Below are positions 1 to 7,580 of a DNA stretch of 64,000 bases, piece by piece. Every line of letters begins with the position of its first letter. Positions within the stretch are counted from its first letter, which is position 1. The stretch is from Streptomyces sp. CB01635 (GTDB lineage Bacteria > Actinomycetota > Actinomycetes > Streptomycetales > Streptomycetaceae). The translations under genes were made by a program, and so were the position numbers. The notes under the pieces were generated by a model that searched no databases, was not told the origin of the DNA, and worked only from the letters and a program-made list of their open reading frames with translations. The DNA lies in contig NZ_NNBL01000004.1 in NCBI RefSeq assembly GCF_002803065.1, forward strand, positions 437,766 to 501,765. Direction: 5' to 3'.

Positions 1-3000
1 CCAGCCGGGCGCGGCCGCCGCCGCGCCACTCGCCGCTCCACCGCCCCCGCCGGGGCGCCCGAGCAGGCCGAGCCCGTGGCCGCCGCCGAGCCCGCCGCGG
101 CCGAGACTCCCAAGACGGAGACCCCCGCCAAGGCCGAGGCTCCCAAGACGGAGGTCCCCGCCGCAGCCGAGGAGGACGCCGAAGGTGGGCGCCGCCCCCG
201 TCGCCGCGCCACCCGCAAGGCCGCGGTCGGCTTCTCCGAGCCCGCGCAGCGCTCCGCCAGGAAGGCCGCCACGCGCGCCGCCGCCGCCGAGCCCGCCGCC
301 GACGAGACCAAGGGCACAAAGGGTTCGCGCCGTCCCGCGCGGCCGTCCGTCGCCGTCTTCCAGGCGCCGGTCTTCGCCGAGCCGATGTTCCAGACCCCGG
401 AGCGCGCTGCCGCCGCGGCAGCCGCCGAGGCCGTGGTGGAGGAGCCGGTCGAGGCCGAGGCTCCCGTCGAGGCCGTGACCGTGGCCGACGTGGTCGCTGA
501 GGAGACGCCGCGCCGTCGCCGTCGCCGTGGCCGCGCCGCTGAGGAGCAGCCCGCCGCCCAGGCCGCCGAGCCGCAGCGGCCCGCCGCCGTCGAGGAGCCC
601 GCCGAGGCCGAGGACGCCGAGGGCGCCGACGAGGGTGACCAGGACCACGAGGACCACGACGAGCAGGGCGACCGCCCCACGCGCCGCCGGCGCCGCGGTG
701 GCCGCCGCCGCCGTCGCGGTGACTCCGCGGACGCCGAGTCCGACGAGCACCACGACGAAGAGGCCGAGCCCACCGACGAAGAGGCCGAGCCCACCGACGA
801 GGGCGATGAGGCCGACGAGGCCGACGAGCGCGAGGAGTCCGGCCCGTCCGGCTCCAGCAGCAGCCGTCGCCGCCGTCGCCGTCGCCGTCGCGCGGGTGAC
901 TCCTCCACCGACGGCGAGCCGGGCGACAGCGACCCCGAGCGCACGGTCGTGAAGGTCCGCGAGCCCCGCAAGCAGGAGGAACGCGGCACCGGTGCCGACG
1001 AGGTGCAGTCCATCAAGGGTTCGACGCGTCTCGAGGCGAAGAAGCAGCGCCGCCGCGAGGGCCGCGAGCAGGGCCGCCGTCGTGTGCCGATCATCACCGA
1101 GGCCGAGTTCCTGGCGCGCCGCGAGGCCGTCGAGCGTGTGATGGTCGTCCGCCAGCACGGCGAGCGCACCCAGATCGGCGTGCTCGAGGACGACATCCTC
1201 GTCGAGCACTACGTCAACAAGGAGCAGTCGACCTCGTACGTCGGCAACGTGTACCTGGGCAAGGTCCAGAACGTGCTGCCGTCCATGGAGGCCGCCTTCA
1301 TCGACATCGGCAAGGGCCGCAACGCGGTGCTGTACGCCGGTGAGGTCAACTTCGAGGCGCTCGGTATGGCCAACGGGCCGCGCCGCATCGAGACCGCCCT
1401 CAAGTCCGGCCAGTCCGTCCTCGTACAGGTCACGAAGGACCCGATCGGCCACAAGGGCGCCCGCCTGACCAGCCAGGTCTCGCTGCCCGGCCGCTACCTG
1501 GTCTACGTCCCCGAGGGGTCGATGACCGGCATCAGCCGCAAGCTGCCCGACACCGAGCGCGCGCGTCTGAAGACCATCCTCAAGAAGATCGTCCCCGAGG
1601 ACGCGGGCGTTATCGTGCGCACCGCCGCCGAGGGTGCGAGCGAGGAGGAGCTGAGCCGCGACGTCGAGCGTCTGCAGGCCCAGTGGGAGGAGATCCAGAA
1701 GAAGTCGAAGCAGATCTCGACGAGCTCGCCGAGTCTGCTGTACGGCGAGCCGGACATGACCGTCCGCGTCGTGCGCGACATCTTCAACGAGGACTTCTCC
1801 AAGGTCATCGTCAGCGGTGACGAGGCGTGGGAGACCATCCACGGCTACGTCAACCACGTGGCGCCCGACCTGTCCGACCGCCTCTCGAAGTGGACCTCCG
1901 AGGTCGACGTCTTCGCGACGTACCGGATCGACGAGCAGCTCGCCAAGGCGCTCGACCGCAAGGTCTGGCTGCCCAGCGGCGGCTCGCTGGTGATCGACAA
2001 GACCGAGGCGATGATCGTCGTCGACGTCAACACCGGCAAGTTCACCGGCCAGGGCGGCAACCTCGAAGAGACCGTGACGAGGAACAACCTCGAAGCGGCC
2101 GAGGAGATCGTGCGCCAGCTGCGCCTGCGCGACCTCGGCGGCATCGTCGTCATCGACTTCATCGACATGGTCCTGGAGTCCAACAGGGATCTGGTCCTGC
2201 GCCGGCTCCTCGAGTGCCTGGGCCGTGACCGGACCAAGCACCAGGTGGCCGAGGTCACCTCGCTGGGCCTGGTCCAGATGACCCGTAAGCGCGTGGGCCA
2301 GGGCCTCCTGGAGTCCTTCTCCGAGACCTGCGTCCATTGCAACGGCCGTGGCGTCATCGTCCACATGGAGCAGCCCACGTCCGCCGGTGGCGGCGGCGGC
2401 AAGCGCAAGAAGCGCGGCCGTGGCGGCAACGGCGCGGAGCACACGCACGAGCACGACCACGAGCAGGCGGCGCTCGAGACGGAGGTGGAGACCGAGGAAG
2501 AGGTCGCCGCCGAGGTCGCGGCGCCGGTCGCCCTGGCCGAGCCCGAGTTCGTGCCCGACGAGGAGCTGTACAGCAGCCCCGCCGAGGCGGAGGCCGCGGC
2601 CCGTGGCGGCCGTTCGCGCCGTCGTGCGACCCGCAGGGCGTCGGCTCCGGCCGGCGCGCCCAAGGGCGAGGCCGCCCCGAAGGAGGCCGCCAAGGCGGAG
2701 GCTCCCAAGGTGGAGGCCCCGCAGTTCGAGGCCGAGCCCGTCGTGGCCGAGCCCGTCGTGGCCGAGCCGGTCGTGGCCGAGCCGGTCGTGGCGGAGCCCG
2801 CTCCGGTCGAGGACGCCGCTCCCAAGGGCCGTACGCGCCGTCGGGCGACCCGTAAGGCGACGGCCCCGGCCGGTTCGCCGAACGCCGCCGCCGAGGCCGA
2901 GGTGACCGTCACGGCGCCCGCCAAGCCCGAGCCCGAGCCCGCCGTGGCCGAGGAGAAGGCCGAGCCCAAGGCCGCTGAGGCCGAGGCGCCCGTCGAGAGC

Positions 3001-3378
3001 GCGGCTCCGGCCCGCCCGCGTCGTCGCGCCGTCCGCAAGGCCACCGCGCCGACCGCGTCCGAGGAGACGGCCGTGATGGTCGTCCCGTCGGCCACGGAGG
3101 CGCAGGCCGAGCCGGAGCAGGCCCAGCCGGAGCAGGCCGAGTCCGAGGCCGCCGAAGAGGCGCCCGCCGCCAAGAAGGCGGCCCGTAAGACGGCCAAGAA
3201 GGCGACGGCGAAGAAGGCCGCCACCAAGAAGACCGCGGCCAAGAAGACGGCCGCGAAGAAGACGACGGCCAAGAAGGCGGCGACCAAGACCGCCGCCAAG
3301 AAGGCGACCGCGAAGAAGACCGTGGCGGCCGAGCAGCAGGCTCAGCCGTCCGTCTCCGCCGCGGCCGACGAGGCCTGA
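1..3378 (+). CDS. rne: Ribonuclease E/G, 5' end outside window
   Basis: Endoribonuclease for mRNA decay and rRNA/tRNA processing. The frame is open from base 1 and its first residues already resemble the Arg/Ala/Thr-rich tracts found later, so the true start lies upstream; the ATG at 76 is internal. Counting from base 1, residues 1-360 are low-complexity Ala/Glu/Arg, an S1-type RNA-binding segment covers about 379-450, and the RNase E core follows. DVNTGKF (about 675) and DFIDM (about 719) hold the metal-binding aspartates, and CVHC (about 777) is the zinc link. The tail has a 15-bp tandem repeat and a histone-like Lys/Ala end. This is the actinobacterial layout, with the catalytic core between two disordered arms. 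Confidence 0.95.
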   Translation, partial: PAGRGRRRATRRSTAPAGAPEQAEPVAAAEPAAAETPKTETPAKAEAPKTEVPAAAEEDAEGGRRPRRRATRKAAVGFSEPAQRSARKAATRAAAAEPAADETKGTKGSRRPARPSVAVFQAPVFAEPMFQTPERAAAAAAAEAVVEEPVEAEAPVEAVTVADVVAEETPRRRRRRGRAAEEQPAAQAAEPQRPAAVEEPAEAEDAEGADEGDQDHEDHDEQGDRPTRRRRRGGRRRRRGDSADAESDEHHDEEAEPTDEEAEPTDEGDEADEADEREESGPSGSSSSRRRRRRRRRAGDSSTDGEPGDSDPERTVVKVREPRKQEERGTGADEVQSIKGSTRLEAKKQRRREGREQGRRRVPIITEAEFLARREAVERVMVVRQHGERTQIGVLEDDILVEHYVNKEQSTSYVGNVYLGKVQNVLPSMEAAFIDIGKGRNAVLYAGEVNFEALGMANGPRRIETALKSGQSVLVQVTKDPIGHKGARLTSQVSLPGRYLVYVPEGSMTGISRKLPDTERARLKTILKKIVPEDAGVIVRTAAEGASEEELSRDVERLQAQWEEIQKKSKQISTSSPSLLYGEPDMTVRVVRDIFNEDFSKVIVSGDEAWETIHGYVNHVAPDLSDRLSKWTSEVDVFATYRIDEQLAKALDRKVWLPSGGSLVIDKTEAMIVVDVNTGKFTGQGGNLEETVTRNNLEAAEEIVRQLRLRDLGGIVVIDFIDMVLESNRDLVLRRLLECLGRDRTKHQVAEVTSLGLVQMTRKRVGQGLLESFSETCVHCNGRGVIVHMEQPTSAGGGGGKRKKRGRGGNGAEHTHEHDHEQAALETEVETEEEVAAEVAAPVALAEPEFVPDEELYSSPAEAEAAARGGRSRRRATRRASAPAGAPKGEAAPKEAAKAEAPKVEAPQFEAEPVVAEPVVAEPVVAEPVVAEPAPVEDAAPKGRTRRRATRKATAPAGSPNAAAEAEVTVTAPAKPEPEPAVAEEKAEPKAAEAEAPVESAAPARPRRRAVRKATAPTASEETAVMVVPSATEAQAEPEQAQPEQAESEAAEEAPAAKKAARKTAKKATAKKAATKKTAAKKTAAKKTTAKKAATKTAAKKATAKKTVAAEQQAQPSVSAAADEA
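2731..2790 (+). repeat. 15-bp tandem repeat in rne
   Basis: Four consecutive 15-bp units encode the pentapeptide AEPVV four times in the C-terminal disordered arm of RNase E/G. Units 1 and 2 are identical, units 3 and 4 are identical, and the two pairs differ by one base, which fits recent in-frame slippage or doubling. The number of units may vary between strains. Confidence 0.85.
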
Positions 3379-3398
3379 GCAACGCGGTAGATCCGGAC

Positions 3399-3438
3399 CC
3401 GACGCCCCCGTTCCGCACGTGCGGAACGGGGGCGTCGG
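3399..3438 (+). terminator. Perfect 20-bp-arm palindrome after rne
   Basis: Both 20-nt arms are exact reverse complements with no unpaired centre (arms 3399-3418 and 3419-3438). It lies 20 nt after the rne stop. There is no U-tract, as is common for Streptomyces hairpin terminators. Its symmetry would let it act on both strands, but both neighbours read rightward. Confidence 0.7.
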
Positions 3439-3597
3439 CGTGTCACAGGTCACGTCACACCACTGAGCCGCACCCCTGCCTCTTGGAGGCCGGCCAACTA
3501 CCTGTAAAACTCATGGAGTCGCACGAGTGAACAAGAACGATCACGCGACCGCGCGTTGGGGAGAACACGCGGCCCGTGAAACTGGGGAGGGGTAGCA

Positions 3598-4950
3598 ATG
3601 GCGCACGCGCGCCTGAGAGGCACGGGCCGTCACCGTGCCGTGAAGCCGGTCAAGGGCGGCAGGCAGGCCGTGGCAATCGCCACGGTTCTCTCGGCGGCCG
3701 GGATCCAGGCCACCGCGTCCGTGGGGACCGCCGCCGCGGACACCCCCACGTGGACCGAGGGGCCGATCTTCAACGACCCGCACGGCACCACGGACCAGCA
3801 GTACGCGATCCGCACCAGGCTGATCCAGCTGACGAACGCGGCGCTGCCCGGTTCGGTGATCAAGGTCGCGGTCTACCACGTGTGGGAGCAGTCGGTCGTC
3901 GACGCGCTCGTCGCGGCCAAGAAGCGCGGAGTCAACGTGCAGATACTGCTCGACGAGTCCAGCGTCAGCGACCGCCCCACCAACACGTCGTACGCCTCGC
4001 TGAAGGCAGCTCTGGGCACCAGTAGGACGAGCCCGTCCTTCGTGACGCTCTGCCCGGCGCACAAGTCCTGCCTGGGCGACCCCAAGTACGGGCAGTCGAT
4101 CATGCACAACAAGTTCTGGCTGTTCTCCGCGGTCGAGGGTGCCACGAACGTCGTCGTGCAGACCACGTCGAACTCGACGCCGTCGGCGCACACGAAGTTC
4201 TACAACGACGCGCTGATGCTGCCGAACAACGGCGTGATGTACGAGGCGTACTCGGACTACTTCACGGACATGACCGGCAAGAGCTGGTCGACGTGGGACT
4301 ACCGCACCGTCAGCAGCGGCCTGTACAAGGCGTACTTCTTCCCGCGGGCCGGCACGGTCAACGAGTCCGACACGATGTACTCGGTCCTCAACAACGTCGC
4401 GTGCTCCTACAAGGACCCGGTGACCGGCGCCGCGAAGAAGACCGTCATCCGGGCCGCGATCTTCAAGGTCACCCGCAAGCAGATCGCCGACAAGCTGGTC
4501 TCGCTGAAGAAGCAGGGCTGCTCCGTCAGCCTCATGTACGCGGAGACCGACAGCGCCAAGAGCCTGGGCGGCCCCAAGGGGACGTGGGAGGGTCTGCACG
4601 CCACGGGCGGGCCCTCGCTGCGCTGCCTCAACGACGACCGGGACCCGCTGAACCCCGGCAAGAAGCTCACGACGCCGTACATCATCCACTCGAAGTACCT
4701 GCTGGTGGACGGCATGTACGACGGCAAGCGGAACAAGATCACCTTCACTGGGTCGCAGAACTACACGGGCCCCGCGCTGCGCGAGAACGACGAGGCGATC
4801 GTCAAGGTCGACGACGACTCCGTGCACGACGCCTACCGCGACCACTTCAACCGCGTCTGGAACGTCGCCTGGCCCGGCACGGCCGACGCCACGGACCTGT
4901 GCAAGGGCGTGAAGCCGCTGCCGCAGGACGGTGAGAAGCCGCCCGCGTAG
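3598..4950 (+). CDS. Secreted phospholipase D-like protein
   Basis: Predicted exported phosphodiesterase of the PLD superfamily, 450 aa. A basic N-terminus (residues 1-23) leads into a hydrophobic stretch ending at an AAA-D cleavage-like site near residue 48. There are two HxK centres. The second (H364-x-K with D371, then GSQN) is canonical. The first (H170-N-K) has Ser where the motif Asp is expected and lacks the usual GSxN, so the active site may be asymmetric. The substrate cannot be told; it could be phospholipid or another phosphodiester. ATG 3598 has GGGGAGGGG just upstream. A plausible promoter is TTGGAG (3483) with TAAAAC (3505). It sits between rne and rplU but looks like a separate unit. 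Confidence 0.8.
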   Translation: MAHARLRGTGRHRAVKPVKGGRQAVAIATVLSAAGIQATASVGTAAADTPTWTEGPIFNDPHGTTDQQYAIRTRLIQLTNAALPGSVIKVAVYHVWEQSVVDALVAAKKRGVNVQILLDESSVSDRPTNTSYASLKAALGTSRTSPSFVTLCPAHKSCLGDPKYGQSIMHNKFWLFSAVEGATNVVVQTTSNSTPSAHTKFYNDALMLPNNGVMYEAYSDYFTDMTGKSWSTWDYRTVSSGLYKAYFFPRAGTVNESDTMYSVLNNVACSYKDPVTGAAKKTVIRAAIFKVTRKQIADKLVSLKKQGCSVSLMYAETDSAKSLGGPKGTWEGLHATGGPSLRCLNDDRDPLNPGKKLTTPYIIHSKYLLVDGMYDGKRNKITFTGSQNYTGPALRENDEAIVKVDDDSVHDAYRDHFNRVWNVAWPGTADATDLCKGVKPLPQDGEKPPA

Positions 4951-4980
4951 CCCGCGCGCACGCGGCGGAAGGGGGCTGGT

Positions 4981-5010
4981 TTGACCCTTTCGGCGGGTGA
5001 CCCGTAACCT
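4981..5010 (+). promoter_or_regulatory. Putative housekeeping promoter of rplU-rpmA
   Basis: TTGACC (4981-4986) and TAACCT (5005-5010) are separated by 18 nt, a good match to an HrdB-type -35/-10 pair. Transcription would start near 5017 and give a leader of about 150 nt before the L21 start, long enough for ribosomal-protein control, though I recognise no leader motif in it. Confidence 0.55.
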
Positions 5011-5165
5011 TGACCGTCGGCGTCTGTTGAGCGCCGCACCCCTGAGCACCTCACCTCCCGGTCCGCCGGGGGAGGCCGCTCGTCCAATCCGGAACATCAT
5101 GAGCCCTCGGGCACGTGTGAGCGGCTGGCTTCAGGGGTTTCGTTCCGAGCGAAAGAGAGATCCGC

Positions 5166-5486
5166 GTGTACGCCATCGTGCGCAGCGGTGGTCGCCAGCA
5201 CAAGGTTGCTGTCGACGACATCGTTGAGGTTGACAAGATTTCCACTGCCAAGGTTGGCGACACCGTAGAGCTCTCTACGCTGCTCGTTGTCGACGGCGAC
5301 GCTGTGACCAGCGACCCGTGGGTGCTGGCCGGCATCAAGGTGCAGGCCGAGGTCGTTGACCACCACAAGGGTGCCAAGATCGACATCCTTCGGTACAAGA
5401 ACAAGACCGGCTACCGCCGTCGTCAGGGTCACCGCCAGCAGTACACGGCGATCAAGATCACCGGCATCCCCACGGCTGCGAAGTAA
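5166..5486 (+). CDS. rplU: 50S ribosomal protein L21
   Basis: Ribosomal protein of the large subunit that binds 23S rRNA, 106 aa, the usual length. The N-terminus MYAIVRSGGRQHKV and the later RYKNKTGYRRRQGHRQQYT segment are typical L21. GTG 5166 is preceded by GAAAGAGAG. rpmA follows after 14 nt, so the two are co-transcribed as in most bacteria. Third positions include more T than neighbouring genes, consistent with a highly expressed gene under different codon selection. Confidence 0.97.
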   Translation: MYAIVRSGGRQHKVAVDDIVEVDKISTAKVGDTVELSTLLVVDGDAVTSDPWVLAGIKVQAEVVDHHKGAKIDILRYKNKTGYRRRQGHRQQYTAIKITGIPTAAK

Positions 5487-5500
5487 GGGACTGAGACAAG

Positions 5501-5755
5501 ATGGCACACAAGAAGGGCGCATCGTCCACTCGGAACGGGCGCGATTCCAATGCTCAGCGGCTCGGTGTGAAGCGCTTCGGCGGTCAGACCGTCAACGCCG
5601 GTGAGATCCTGGTCCGCCAGCGCGGCACCCACTTCCACCCCGGCACGGGCGTCGGTCGCGGTGGCGACGACACCCTGTTCGCGCTGAACGCCGGTGCGGT
5701 GGAGTTCGGTACGCACCGCGGCCGCAAGGTCGTGAACATCGTTCCGGTCGCCTGA
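5501..5755 (+). CDS. rpmA: 50S ribosomal protein L27
   Basis: Large-subunit protein whose N-terminal tail reaches the peptidyl-transferase centre, 84 aa. It begins MAHKKGASSTRNGRDSNAQRLGVKR, the standard actinobacterial form without the cleaved Firmicutes leader. It forms an operon with rplU. A strong hairpin 45 nt after the stop separates it from obg. Confidence 0.97.
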   Translation: MAHKKGASSTRNGRDSNAQRLGVKRFGGQTVNAGEILVRQRGTHFHPGTGVGRGGDDTLFALNAGAVEFGTHRGRKVVNIVPVA

Positions 5756-5799
5756 AACCCCTAGTTCCTAGGACTCAGGCTCCGTAGAGCGTTTTCGCG

Positions 5800-5862
5800 A
5801 GGGCGGACCTTGCTTGCCCGGCCAGAAGCTTCGGCTTCCGGATCGGGAAGCAGGTCCGCCCT
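5800..5862 (+). terminator. Hairpin between rpmA and obg
   Basis: AGGGCGGACCT (5800-5810) pairs with AGGTCCGCCCT (5852-5862), and an inner GAAGC-TTCG-GCTTC hairpin carries a stable UUCG-type tetraloop. The next bases are only modestly T-rich. It probably ends or attenuates the rplU-rpmA transcript. Confidence 0.65.
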
Positions 5863-5948
5863 TCGTGTGTTTCCAATAGACGCAGAGCAAAGACATTTCG
5901 TACTCCTCCGGCCTTTCGTCGGGGGAACCCCCCAGGAGGCACTGAACC

Positions 5949-7385
5949 ATGACCACCTTCGTGGACCGCGTCGAACTGCATGTCGCCGCGGGTAGCGGAG
6001 GCCACGGCTGTGCCTCCGTTCACCGTGAGAAGTTCAAGCCGCTCGGCGGCCCGGACGGCGGCAACGGCGGCCGTGGCGGTGACGTCATCCTGGTCGTCGA
6101 CCAGTCGGTGACGACGCTCCTCGACTACCACCACTCGCCCCACCGCAAGGCCACGAACGGCAAGCCCGGCGAGGGCGGCAACCGCTCCGGCAAGGACGGC
6201 CAGGATCTCGTCCTGCCCGTGCCGGACGGCACCGTCATCCTCGACAAGGCGGGCAACGTGCTGGCCGACCTCGTCGGCCAGGGCACGACGTACGTCGCCG
6301 CCCAGGGCGGCCGCGGCGGCCTCGGCAACGCGGCGCTGGCCTCGGCCCGCCGCAAGGCGCCCGGCTTCGCGCTCCTCGGTGTGGCCGGCGACCTCCAGGA
6401 CATCGTCCTCGAGCTCAAGACGGTCGCGGACATCGCGCTCGTCGGCTACCCGAGCGCCGGAAAGTCGTCCCTCATCTCGGTCCTGTCGGCCGCGAAGCCG
6501 AAGATCGCCGACTACCCGTTCACGACGCTCGTCCCGAACCTCGGCGTGGTGACGGCCGGCTCGACCGTCTACACCATCGCCGACGTGCCGGGCCTCATCC
6601 CGGGCGCCAGCCAGGGCAAGGGCCTCGGCCTGGAGTTCCTGCGCCATGTCGAGCGCTGCTCGGTCCTGGTCCACGTACTCGACACGGCCACCCTCGAGTC
6701 GGACCGTGACCCGGTCTCCGACCTCGACATCATCGAGGCGGAGCTCAAGCAGTACGGCGGCCTCGACAACCGTCCGCGCCTCGTCGTCCTCAACAAGGTC
6801 GACGTGCCGGACGGCCAGGACCTCGCGGACCTGGTCCGCCCCGACCTGGAGGCCCGCGGCTACCGGGTCTACGAGGTGTCGGCCGTGGCCCACAAGGGCC
6901 TCAAGGAGCTGTCCTTCGCCCTCGCCGAGATGGTCGCCTCGGCGCGTGCCGCCAAGCCCAAGGAGGAGGCGACCCGCATCGTCATCCGTCCGAAGGCGGT
7001 CGACGACTCGGGCTTCACGGTCGTGCAGGAGGAGGACGGCCTCTTCCGCGTGCGCGGCGAGAAGCCGGAGCGCTGGGTGCGCCAGACCGACTTCAACAAC
7101 GACGAGGCCGTCGGCTACCTCGCAGACCGCCTCAACCGCCTCGGCGTCGAGGATTCCCTGATGAAGGCCGGCGCGGTCGCCGGCGACGGCGTGGCCATCG
7201 GCCCCGAGGACAACGCGGTCGTCTTCGACTGGGAGCCCACGGTCATGGCAGGCGCCGAGATGCTCGGCCGCCGAGGCGAGGACCACCGCATGGAGGAGCC
7301 CCGCCCCGCTGCCCAGCGTCGCCGCGACAAGCAGGCGGAGCGGGACGATGCGGAGCAGGAGTACGACGAGTTCAAGCCGTTCTAG
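5949..7385 (+). CDS. obg: GTPase Obg/CgtA
   Basis: Essential GTPase in 50S subunit assembly; in Streptomyces the family is also linked to the onset of differentiation. It has 478 aa: a Gly-rich Obg fold (residues 2-160, with GGPDGGNGGRGGDV), a GTPase domain with GYPSAGKSS, DVPGLIPGA and NKVD, then an OCT domain (about 340-430, containing VAIGPEDNAVVFDWEP) and a charged tail. ATG 5949 has AGGAGG ten nt upstream. It lies in the conserved L21-L27-Obg order. Confidence 0.96.
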   Translation: MTTFVDRVELHVAAGSGGHGCASVHREKFKPLGGPDGGNGGRGGDVILVVDQSVTTLLDYHHSPHRKATNGKPGEGGNRSGKDGQDLVLPVPDGTVILDKAGNVLADLVGQGTTYVAAQGGRGGLGNAALASARRKAPGFALLGVAGDLQDIVLELKTVADIALVGYPSAGKSSLISVLSAAKPKIADYPFTTLVPNLGVVTAGSTVYTIADVPGLIPGASQGKGLGLEFLRHVERCSVLVHVLDTATLESDRDPVSDLDIIEAELKQYGGLDNRPRLVVLNKVDVPDGQDLADLVRPDLEARGYRVYEVSAVAHKGLKELSFALAEMVASARAAKPKEEATRIVIRPKAVDDSGFTVVQEEDGLFRVRGEKPERWVRQTDFNNDEAVGYLADRLNRLGVEDSLMKAGAVAGDGVAIGPEDNAVVFDWEPTVMAGAEMLGRRGEDHRMEEPRPAAQRRRDKQAERDDAEQEYDEFKPF

Positions 7386-7509
7386 GTCGTCGGGTGGTGC
7401 TGGGGCCGACGGACGGAGTCCGGCGCGGCTGTCCCGAAGCCTGGGCGGCCGCTTGCGGCCGGGCGGTGTGAGGGCTGCTGTGGGGAGCTTCAGCCCACCG
7501 TATGGAACA

Positions 7510-7566
7510 GCTGAGCATGGGGAAGGCCCCCGGGAGATTCTCCCGGGGGCCTTCCCCATGCTCAGC
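7510..7566. terminator. Bidirectional terminator between obg and the TagF-like gene
   Basis: Arms 7510-7536 and 7540-7566 are perfect 27-bp complements around a 3-nt loop. The two flanking genes converge on it, so it serves both strands. There is no U-tract. Confidence 0.85.
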
Positions 7567-7580
7567 CTGCGCGCGGAACG

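Noticed and set aside
1845..3299. Long open frame on the minus strand across rne
   Set aside because: It is the reverse shadow of a GC-rich repetitive gene; its protein is Ala/Ser/Arg low complexity and the plus strand carries clear RNase E motifs.
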